A stretch of DNA of 39,347 nt from Nitrospinota bacterium. Its GTDB lineage: Bacteria; Nitrospinota; Nitrospinia; Nitrospinales; VA-1. This document shows positions 16,485 through 23,212 of the stretch, one piece after another (position 1 is the first letter of the stretch; every line of letters begins with the position of its first letter). Under the pieces are notes generated by a model. It worked only from the letters and a program-made list of their open reading frames with translations. It made no database searches and was not told the origin of the DNA. Both the position numbers and the translations under genes were made by a program. Where the stretch lies: assembly GCA_013349585.1 (NCBI GenBank), contig DUZG01000002.1, forward strand, positions 1 to 39,347. Direction: 5' to 3'.

Positions 16485-17966
16485 ATGACTATATTGATTG
16501 ATCATCTGATTAGCTCGATGATTGGTGTCCCTTTTATAGGAATCGCTATTCTCGCATTTATACGTGATGAAAAATCAATTAAACGAATTGCCTTTGGCAT
16601 CACAGTCGTTGAATTTTTCCTTTCCCTTATCCTCTGGAGGGGTTTTGATTTCAACTTAGAAAGTATGCAGTTCGTGGAACGCGTAGAATGGATGCCGACA
16701 TTTAACATTCAATATGCGGTTGGTGTTGATGGGATCAGTATTGTTTTGGTCTTACTTACAACTCTTCTTTTCCCAATCTGTATCCTTTGTTCTTGGACGA
16801 GTATTAAAACACGATTGCGAGCCTTTCTCTCCCTGATCCTTTTAGTTGAAGGCGCCATGATTGTGGTTTTTACCGCCTTGGACCTTTTCCTATTTTTCAT
16901 GTTGTGGGAAACTACACTGATTCCCATGTATTTCATAATTATTCTCTGGGGTGGACCAAATCGTGTTGCTGCTGGACTGAAATTTGTTTTGTACAGTCTA
17001 GCTGGAAGCTTGCTACTACTGGTGGGAATCTTGGGTGTTTATCTTAATGGAGGATATACCTTTGATATTTTGATGTTAACTGAACAAACTTATTCTTCCA
17101 GTACGCAATCATGGTTATTTCTGGCTTTTTTTCTATCTTTTGCCATAAAAATGCCAATGGTTCCATTTCATACGTGGCTCCCTGAAGCCCACTCCGAAGC
17201 CCCTACGGCTGGTAGTGTGATTCTTGCTGGGGTGCTTTTAAAAATGGGAGGATATGGATTTTTGCGTTTTTGTTTGCCGATGTTTCCAGAGGCTTCGGTG
17301 AATTTCGCCCCGTATATTTTATGGTTATCTATAATAGGAATTATCTATGGCGGTTACATGGCCTTGGCCCAGTCAGATCTTAAAAAGTTAATCGCCTATT
17401 CTTCAGTTTCCCATATGGGTTTTGTTACTCTAGGAATTTTTGTCTTTAATAGCCAAGGTATACAGGGGGCCGTCTTACAAATGTTTAATCATGGGGTCAC
17501 TGCAGCAGCCTTATTTATTTGTGTTGGACAATTGTACGACCGCACTCACAACAGGGCGATTTCTAACTACGGTGGCTTGCATAAACCCATGCCAAGATTT
17601 GCTGCGTTATTCTTTTTATTTTCAGTTGCTTCCTTTGGGCTACCCGGTACCTGTAATTTCATTGGAGAATTTTTAGTCTTGGTAGGGACTTCCTATATCA
17701 GCTTCGCTATGGTTCTTATATCTATGGGCGGTATTATTTTAGCTGCCGCATACATGTTGTGGATGCTCCAAAGAGTGGTGTTGGGAGAGCCAAAGACAGA
17801 AGCCGCCAAAATGCTCCCAGATTTATCGAATCGGGAATTGGCTACGCTGATTCCATTGGCTATCCTCGTATTGTGTATTGGATTGTATCCCGGGCCATTG
17901 ATGGAGTTGATGGATGTGAGTGTGATTCACCTCATCCACCAAACAACAGGAATGAAAATCGGTTGA
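16485..17966 (+). CDS. NuoM-like proton-pumping subunit
   Basis: This is a third antiporter-like protein, 493 residues, of the NuoM type. Glu142 (FMLWETTLIPMYF) and Lys222 (FAIKMPMVPFHTWLPEAHSEAP) match the essential residues of the family. The discontinuous helix reads AQSDLKKLIAYSSVSHMGF. The ribosome site AGGAGGG at 16468-16474, about 10 bases before the ATG, is the best in the cluster. It is set apart by a 124-bp gap, so it may be expressed more strongly or separately. No other nuo genes (A-K, N) are present, which argues against an ordinary complex I locus. Confidence 0.88.
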   Translation: MTILIDHLISSMIGVPFIGIAILAFIRDEKSIKRIAFGITVVEFFLSLILWRGFDFNLESMQFVERVEWMPTFNIQYAVGVDGISIVLVLLTTLLFPICILCSWTSIKTRLRAFLSLILLVEGAMIVVFTALDLFLFFMLWETTLIPMYFIIILWGGPNRVAAGLKFVLYSLAGSLLLLVGILGVYLNGGYTFDILMLTEQTYSSSTQSWLFLAFFLSFAIKMPMVPFHTWLPEAHSEAPTAGSVILAGVLLKMGGYGFLRFCLPMFPEASVNFAPYILWLSIIGIIYGGYMALAQSDLKKLIAYSSVSHMGFVTLGIFVFNSQGIQGAVLQMFNHGVTAAALFICVGQLYDRTHNRAISNYGGLHKPMPRFAALFFLFSVASFGLPGTCNFIGEFLVLVGTSYISFAMVLISMGGIILAAAYMLWMLQRVVLGEPKTEAAKMLPDLSNRELATLIPLAILVLCIGLYPGPLMELMDVSVIHLIHQTTGMKIG

Positions 17967-18094
17967 TGTAAAGTTGATCAGGACAAATGTCTCTATAAAA
18001 TATCACCTGATTTTAGTTTAATTTTAGTATAGAATCTAACTATCATAACAACGCTGATCCAAATCTATTTTCAACTTATTTCTTTGGGGGAGCC

Positions 18095-18610
18095 ATGCCG
18101 AGGATCAAAAATTTTCCACTATCCTTAATCATGTTTTTTTTATTATTTATTCTGTCTCTTGGTACAACGGTGCACGCACAGACAATAAATAATCAAAACT
18201 GTAAAGATATAGCAAAAAAATTGATGAGTGGAAAAAATAAAATCAAGAACATTCACAGACAGATGACGAATGCTATAGGAGTCCCAGTAAATGGTAAGGA
18301 GTCTAAAACCTATCCACGCATAGATAGGTTTAATCGCCACGTTAATATTCTCATACATAACCTGGGTGTCCGAGTTGGGAGTATGAAAGGACTAATCGAG
18401 GAAGCAAAGCAAGAAGGAAAAAATTGCCAGGAAATGGCCCGGAAGATATCTAGTAAAGTCAACGCCATGAAAGAAATTTATGTAAATATGGGTCTCTCAT
18501 TAGAAAATCCGGACACATCTGGAAGTAAGTTGTTCGATCTTAATAAAAATCTAGAACAGCAAGCAAACGGAACCAATTCAGCATTGCAAATCGCAGTCAA
18601 AAGTTTTTAA
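18095..18610 (+). CDS. Hypothetical secreted protein, 171 aa
   Basis: I do not recognise the family. The N terminus is a clear Sec signal peptide (basic PRIKN, hydrophobic run, then TTVHAQ with cleavage after VHA at about residue 28). The mature part is helical and basic, with two cysteines about 80 residues apart in similar contexts (NNQNCKDIAKKL and GKNCQEMARKI). This suggests a disulfide or a duplicated helical unit. A strong purine-rich ribosome site (GGGGGAG) precedes the ATG. It lies downstream of the NuoM-like gene with its own 128-bp leader and ends at the terminator at 18667-18700. Confidence 0.75.
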   Translation: MPRIKNFPLSLIMFFLLFILSLGTTVHAQTINNQNCKDIAKKLMSGKNKIKNIHRQMTNAIGVPVNGKESKTYPRIDRFNRHVNILIHNLGVRVGSMKGLIEEAKQEGKNCQEMARKISSKVNAMKEIYVNMGLSLENPDTSGSKLFDLNKNLEQQANGTNSALQIAVKSF

Positions 18611-18666
18611 AAAGGGCGTTGAAGGTTCAAACCAGACACTCACTGAGTGCTCGTCTCGACTATTAC

Positions 18667-18700
18667 AAAAGGACCTAATGATTATTCGTTAGGTCCTTTT
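18667..18700 (+). terminator. Strong intrinsic terminator
   Basis: AAAAGGACCTAA pairs perfectly with TTAGGTCCTTTT around a 10-base loop. It follows the secreted 171-aa gene and, by its A/T flanks, can work in both directions. Confidence 0.88.
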
Positions 18701-18752
18701 GTATTTGGAGCTTTTACTGGGACTGATTTACTTATGGTATACTGGCTTTATG

Positions 18753-18800
18753 GCCCTGCCCCGCATAACTTACTTAGCCCTGCCCCGCATAACTTACTTA
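18753..18800 (+). repeat. Perfect 24-bp tandem duplication upstream of the DUF3445 gene
   Basis: GCCCTGCCCCGCATAACT plus TACTTA occurs twice without a mismatch (18753-18776 and 18777-18800). It ends 10 bp before the ATG of the next gene. Its GC-rich core stands out from the AT-rich surroundings. It covers the leader region and may duplicate a regulatory or ribosome-binding element. Confidence 0.9.
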
Positions 18801-18810
18801 CATCTGCGAA

Positions 18811-19749
18811 ATGAAACAAAGCAACAAAACAGATCGTCAAAAACCTCCCCATTTCCCATTCGAAGACCCTCCCTTTCGCTTATCAATGGGATTACTCAAA
18901 ATACCCGAAGCTGAATGGTTTGAAATTTTTGATCTCCAGGAACGGGCCATACAAATGGCAGAAAAAAGAAAGCTTCTTGCCAATAATCAGGATGATGTCT
19001 TTATCTCGGATCCTTCTGCCATTATGGCTTCAACAGAAGTTCTTAATTTGATGCTGGAATATTTGCCTTCCATTCGTCCTGAATTATATTCGCGAGGGAA
19101 AGACACTATAAAGCTTGAATCTCATACAATGTTTGATGGAGAAGAATGGTCTACTGATTTAAAGACAAATAAAATGCATCCGTTGGACTTGGCAGGGAGG
19201 TTGGTTCAGGAGGACTTGGTCATAATGTTTCCACCCGAAGAAATGAAATCGGGCTGGTGGTTGGCAGCGGGTAGTGTTGCGTTCCCTTCACGCTGGAGTT
19301 TAAAAGAAAAGTTTGGGCAGACTATGGATCTTATTCATGCCCCCGTTCCTTCTTATAAAGAGCAACTTCAGGCTCCAACAAATAGTTTTTTTAATCAGAT
19401 GCCCGTTAACGAAATATTTTCCCGGCGCAACTGGTCTTTACATGAAAATCCGTATTTACGTCAGGATGGCACAGAAAAGATGAGTGAAGGACCACGTGTT
19501 ACTTCCGTCAATGCAGGAGAATACTTGTGGCTGCGGGTTGAGCGGCAAACTATCAGAAAGCTAAAAGAATCAGGTGCGATATTATTTACAATTCGCATCC
19601 ATTTACGTCAGTTAAAACATGTTGTTAAATTCGAGGGAATTGCGAATCGAATGGCTAAAGCTCTTGCGGCTCTTCCTCCAGAAATGCAAACCTACAAACA
19701 AACCGATATCTTCGCTGATTCTGTGCAGAGTTATCTTAATCAGTTTTAA
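18811..19749 (+). CDS. Heme-dependent oxidative N-demethylase-like protein (DUF3445)
   Basis: This protein belongs to the DUF3445/HODM alpha-subunit family, heme proteins that oxidatively remove methyl groups from small amines such as dimethylamine. The family landmarks are visible: PPFRLSMGL near the start, LAGRLVQEDLVIM, AAGSVAFPSRWSLKEKFGQ with LIHAPVPSY (residues about 150-185), RRNWSLHE around 207, and RVERQTIRKL with an IRIHLRQL strand. Length (312) is usual. The ATG at 18811 follows the 24-bp duplication; no clear Shine-Dalgarno is seen. No beta/gamma subunits or amine-metabolism genes lie beside it, so the substrate is open. Confidence 0.78.
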   Translation: MKQSNKTDRQKPPHFPFEDPPFRLSMGLLKIPEAEWFEIFDLQERAIQMAEKRKLLANNQDDVFISDPSAIMASTEVLNLMLEYLPSIRPELYSRGKDTIKLESHTMFDGEEWSTDLKTNKMHPLDLAGRLVQEDLVIMFPPEEMKSGWWLAAGSVAFPSRWSLKEKFGQTMDLIHAPVPSYKEQLQAPTNSFFNQMPVNEIFSRRNWSLHENPYLRQDGTEKMSEGPRVTSVNAGEYLWLRVERQTIRKLKESGAILFTIRIHLRQLKHVVKFEGIANRMAKALAALPPEMQTYKQTDIFADSVQSYLNQF

Positions 19750-20250
19750 ACTATTTATAAGTATCAGCCGTATTAAACACCAGATTTTATACAACAACTG
19801 CTCGGCCTATAATTGTTGTCATATTCCTATTTCTTCATCAAATTTATTTATTGTCAACTCCATAAAAAGTCGCCATTGGACTCATGGGTTTTGCCTTTGG
19901 AATACAATTTTTACCCGTTGCTTCTAAACTTTTATAACCGTTGGGTTTAGTTTTTCTCTATTGCTTGAGATCATTTGCTTTACCTCTCAAAATATTGTGT
20001 AATCTATTCGGCGGTTTCATTTGCAATCGCCTTATTTTGCAATTGAAGACTTCTAGTATTTTCTCCTTTTTCCTCATCCTCTTTTTCTAACGACCAAATT
20101 TTTCACACCTGTTTTTTATATGCCTATTGGTGGTGAAATGCATTTCTCTTAGTTTCCCGATTAAGCCGCAGTGATGACAACGCGATTTTTTTATGATTAA
20201 ATAAGTGTATTCATAAAAAATATTCCCTCCCATAATTGAAAGTGTCTACT
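19750..20250. other. 500 bp without an intact gene; trace of a zinc-ribbon-like peptide on the minus strand
   Basis: No convincing gene is present. On the minus strand, from about 20194 down to 20090, one frame reads CHHCGLIGKLREMHF and then NRHIKNRCEKFGR, a Cys/His pattern like a small zinc ribbon. It hits a stop, and the same frame continues as a basic peptide (KKRMRKKEKILEV). This may be a decayed small gene. The rest is AT-rich and featureless. Confidence 0.4.
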
Positions 20251-20811
20251 GTGAAAAAATTAATTTTATTCGTAACCCTTTTATTCCTGACCTTTTTAAC
20301 CCATACAGGGTTGGCCCAAGAACTTCTCGTGCTCAGTGGTGAAAAATCTCAAAACTCCAAACGGTGGCAGGAAGAAGTATTCCCTGTATATGAAAAAAAT
20401 ATTCTAGCAAAAAATCTACCTGTAAAGATTGTGCCAGTTAAGGGCAAACTTTTTCCAGAATGGATAGCAAAAGCTCTGGATGAAGAACGCGTGGGAGAAA
20501 TTTTTGGAACCCCCACTTTCATAATTTGGGACCCAAAAGAAGAAAAGGAAATCGGCCGCATTGAAGGTTACACGCAAAAGCCTCGTTTTTTTTCGCAACT
20601 GAAGGAAGCAATGATCCTGATTGGAAAAGGCCAGCATCCTGGGAAAAGAGAAGGCTCTGACCACCGCGAAGAAGGTTCTGGAGGAAAAACGCGTCAGGAG
20701 GAAGGCTCAAGCAATAGCAGTAATATAATGGATCATACTTATAAAACCCCTGAGGAAGCGAAAGAAGCTTTAAAAATGTTGGGATTGAGCGGAGAAATCC
20801 ATTCTCACTAA
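20251..20811 (+). CDS. Secreted thioredoxin-fold protein lacking the CxxC motif
   Basis: This is a periplasmic protein with a signal peptide (KKLILFVTLLFLTFLTHTGLAQ). A thioredoxin-like fold is suggested by ELLVLSGEKSQNSKRWQEEVFP where an SoxS-like protein would carry its CxxC. It is followed by the cis-Pro motif GTPTFIIWD and a terminal EKEIGRIEGY strand. The redox cysteines are absent, so a thiol-disulfide role is unlikely. The tail after residue 130 is a low-complexity Gly/Ser/Glu linker (KREGSDHREEGSGGK) ending in a short helical segment (TPEEAKEALKMLGL). The GTG at 20251 gives the best signal peptide; TTG 20236 and GTG 20242 are alternatives. Confidence 0.65.
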   Translation: MKKLILFVTLLFLTFLTHTGLAQELLVLSGEKSQNSKRWQEEVFPVYEKNILAKNLPVKIVPVKGKLFPEWIAKALDEERVGEIFGTPTFIIWDPKEEKEIGRIEGYTQKPRFFSQLKEAMILIGKGQHPGKREGSDHREEGSGGKTRQEEGSSNSSNIMDHTYKTPEEAKEALKMLGLSGEIHSH

Positions 20812-20880
20812 ACCCCAGAGGGAACCATCTATATGCCAGGGGCCACTATGTGAAATTTCTTGTCAAGGAAAAACACTGCA

Positions 20881-20917
20881 CGAAGAGTTTCGCTGTAAAT
20901 TCTTCGAAGCTTTTTTT
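20881..20917 (+). terminator. Possible weak terminator after the thioredoxin-fold gene
   Basis: CGAAGA and TCTTCG can pair across 14 bases and are followed, after four bases, by seven Ts. The stem is only 6 bp, so this is a weak call. It would separate this gene from the convergent HD-GYP remnant. Confidence 0.4.
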
Positions 20918-20926
20918 ATGCGCTAT

Positions 20927-21744
20927 CTAAGCCTGAGAAAAGACTAATCTCTTAAAAAAAATGGATATTTCATCTCCTGAAAGACCTTGCGGATATCCTC
21001 CTCCTTTAAATTTTTCGTGGTGCTGCCCTGCCATATTAAGAACGATATCTTTATAACAACTCATCTCGGTTTGCATCTCTACGCCCAGAGGCGAATGAGA
21101 TTTTTCTGCTCAAACTCTTCATCATTCAGTTTTCCATTTTTATTTATCAGGGCCGTATCTATTTTTGATTTTCCTACATCATGAATCATTCTTTCGAATT
21201 TGAGTTGCTTCACATCATCTTTAGGTAACCCCACTTTAGCTCCAAAAGTCATGCAATACAGGTCAACATTCACACCATGGGTATGAGTATAGTAGTCCTT
21301 GCTTGTAATTTGCGAGATACAGGCAAACCCTGCATCGGCCGTGGAAAGACAATCTTCCTTCATATCCATAACTTCCTCGGTTGATTCCAGGATTTTTGAG
21401 GAGGCATTGCAACTAAAAAACTCTTTCATCGCTCCTTGGGACACCTCATATATTTTTTTGGTTTTTGTTTCGATAGGAACATTTGGAATGTTCATAACTG
21501 AGCGTAAAGACTGCGTTGCATAATGGTAATACTTAAAAAGATCCTCTTCCCTAATATAGAATTCCTGCTCGATCTCCCCTTCATCTAACAAGCGTAGAAC
21601 TTTTTCTTGATGCTTTGGATCGGTGCTGGCAAATTTTACAAATGTTTCAGAGTTGGATTGCAAAAAAATGTCAAAGGAGTCGCCTTCTACCTTGGCCAAA
21701 AACTCAATATTAACTGGGCGAAAACTATTTGATTCAGAAGTCAT
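20927..21744 (-). pseudogene. HD-GYP domain protein, frameshifted and 3'-truncated
   Basis: HD-GYP proteins hydrolyse cyclic di-GMP. The first frame (21744 to 21079) has an N-terminal region without a recognised domain. It then has the HD part: THTHGVNVDLYC, MIHDVGKSKID and LNDEEFEQ. At a run of five A (plus strand TTTTT at 21101-21105) the frame breaks. The other frame continues perfectly: SHSPLGVEM, then IVLNMAGQHHEKFKGGGYPQGLSGDEI, which supplies the HHE and GYP signature. That frame runs to a TAG at 20927-20929, well short of the usual domain end (no DxYDALTS-type motif). The gene thus has one frameshift plus a missing C terminus. A six-A run would restore the frame, so a read error is possible for that lesion only. 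Confidence 0.82.
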
Positions 21745-22046
21745 AATAACAAAAAGAATAATTTCCTGCCAAGAGCGGCCTTAAAGTATACAAACAGAGT
21801 TTTAAATATTTTCCGGTAACTATATCACTAAAGGTTTTATCCCTGTTTATTCTGTTTATTCTTTTAACTCCACCTATTTTATTATTCTCGCGAAACAAAT
21901 TATTTCCGTAAAATCATACCTTTTCGATGCTCCTGAATAATAAGAGATTGGGGTTAAGGAACTTTAAAAATATGCGGAGGAGGAGAATAAAAAAATAGGA
22001 GATATTTTTTTACCTACTGCAGTTATGGCAAAATAATTCTTAAAAG
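21745..22046. other. 302-bp intergenic region, nothing recognised
   Basis: This is an AT-rich stretch between the start of the HD-GYP remnant and the stop of the Rrf2 gene. I see no open frame, RNA gene or strong hairpin in it. It must hold the former HD-GYP promoter on the minus strand. Confidence 0.5.
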
Positions 22047-22478
22047 CTATTTACCGTTTGACTCGCAAAGGGGAATGCTTTTGGTGGGATCGCTTAAAAT
22101 CGTCCCAACTGTAGAGGTTTTAAACAATTCCTCTATCAAATCTATCGAATCATTCAGCCTTTTATGCAATCGGCAAAGGTTGGTCCCATGCGTTTTTAAT
22201 TTTAAAGGACAACTTTTGATATGCTTGATAGGGTCCACTGCATTGATCACATTTAATAGCGGTAGATTTTCAGGCAAATATGCCAACATATATCCCCCGT
22301 GCAATCCCTTTTTAGAATAAACCACTTCATGTTTTGCAAGCATCAATAGAACTTTGGATAGATAGTGCTCAGGCACCTTGGTCAGCCTGGCAATCTCTGC
22401 TGTGGTATGAGGTTTTTTGGAGCTTTGCGCAAGACAAACCACTGCGCGAAGAGCGTACTCTGAAGTTTGAGATATCAT
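22047..22478 (-). CDS. Rrf2-family transcriptional regulator
   Basis: This 143-residue winged-helix repressor belongs to the Rrf2 family (NsrR/IscR relatives), which often binds an iron-sulfur cluster and senses nitric oxide or redox state. The N terminus ISQTSEYALRAVVCLAQ and the HTH TTAEIARLTKVPEHYLSKVL are typical, and the wing is KKGLHGGYML. Cys90 and Cys102 (SCPLKLK and NLCRLHKRL) could be cluster ligands. The three-cysteine spacing of IscR/NsrR is not kept exactly, and a third Cys lies only at the extreme C terminus. It is divergent from the nirK remnant, which suggests it was, or is, the regulator of nitrite reduction. Confidence 0.88.
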   Translation of the reverse strand: MISQTSEYALRAVVCLAQSSKKPHTTAEIARLTKVPEHYLSKVLLMLAKHEVVYSKKGLHGGYMLAYLPENLPLLNVINAVDPIKHIKSCPLKLKTHGTNLCRLHKRLNDSIDLIEELFKTSTVGTILSDPTKSIPLCESNGK

Positions 22479-22624
22479 AACAAATCACCAATAAAAGATA
22501 AAAAGATCTGGACATCTATTTTATTGGTATTTACATTAATTACAATAGTAGATATAGAAATATCTTTATTTTTTTAGCTGTTTTAAGGGAAAATTAAGAG
22601 ATCATATTATTTTCTAGAAAATTT

Positions 22625-22986
22625 AAAAACCAACAGCACATCATATTAACCGGGTTGCTCGGTGACAATGCGTTGAATGCTAAAGTAGGTGAAACCGTTC
22701 GTATTTATTTCGGCAACATAGGCCCCAACAGCATTTCATCTTTTCATATCATCGGTGAAATTTTTGGCAAAGTTTATAACGATGGAGGAATTTGGGACAC
22801 ATCGGCAAAAATATTCAAACCACTCTAGTGCTTTCCGCTCGTGCTAATATCGTTGAGTTTAAAGTTGATGCACCCGGAGCTTATGCTCTGGTTGAGCACA
22901 GTATCTATCGTGTAACAAAAGCTGCTATTGGTCACTTGGTAGTAGAAGGAGATAAAAACCCTAAAGTAATTTGGCAGGAGGAATAA
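22625..22986 (+). pseudogene. nirK: nirK remnant: C-terminal cupredoxin domain of copper nitrite reductase, frameshifted
   Basis: NirK reduces nitrite to nitric oxide in the periplasm. Only the last third is left. The frame through 22649 reads [21 protein letters not shown], then [19 protein letters not shown] one-base shift near 22789-22794 moves the continuation to another frame: [31 protein letters not shown] and AAIGHLVVEG, ending in TAA at 22984-22986. The histidines of SFHIIGE and VEHSIYR correspond to the second-domain active-site histidines of NirK. The first cupredoxin domain with the type-1 copper site and signal peptide is absent. An Rrf2 gene diverges just upstream, so promoter and regulator survive while the enzyme is lost. 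Confidence 0.82.
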
Positions 22987-23016
22987 GAACTTCCCCTAAC
23001 CATAATATTACTATCT

Positions 23017-23049
23017 AAAAGCCCTGATGACTACTCATCAGGGCTTTTT
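23017..23049 (+). terminator. Strong intrinsic terminator after the nirK remnant
   Basis: AAAAGCCCTGATGA pairs perfectly with TCATCAGGGCTTTT over a 4-base loop (CTAC), and the right arm runs into a T tract. It is probably the original nirK terminator. Confidence 0.9.
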
Positions 23050-23212
23050 CTATTTAACCGAACCGCCTTTAAAATAATCTTGTAAGATATCCCTAACTCC
23101 TCCGACAATTATTTAACCTTAAAGATCATTTAGGTTGAAGACCCATCACGAATAAAGTAAATTCATCTAAACATTTCCACTCAGCAATATAAAAATACTA
23201 GGAGGCGGTTTC

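Noticed and set aside
10427-17966. A respiratory complex I (nuo) operon
   Set aside because: Only NuoL- and NuoM-like genes occur, together with MrpB-G and DabA; the hydrophilic nuoB-I subunits, nuoA, nuoH, nuoJ and nuoN are absent.
17967-18050. Terminator after the NuoM-like gene (ATCAGG pairing with CCTGAT)
   Set aside because: Six base pairs across a 25-base loop with only a broken T tract is too weak to call.
22479-22620. NsrR-type operator palindrome between the Rrf2 gene and the nirK remnant
   Set aside because: The region is AT-rich with partial symmetries (TATTTACATTAATTACAATA) but nothing matching a known Rrf2 operator closely enough.
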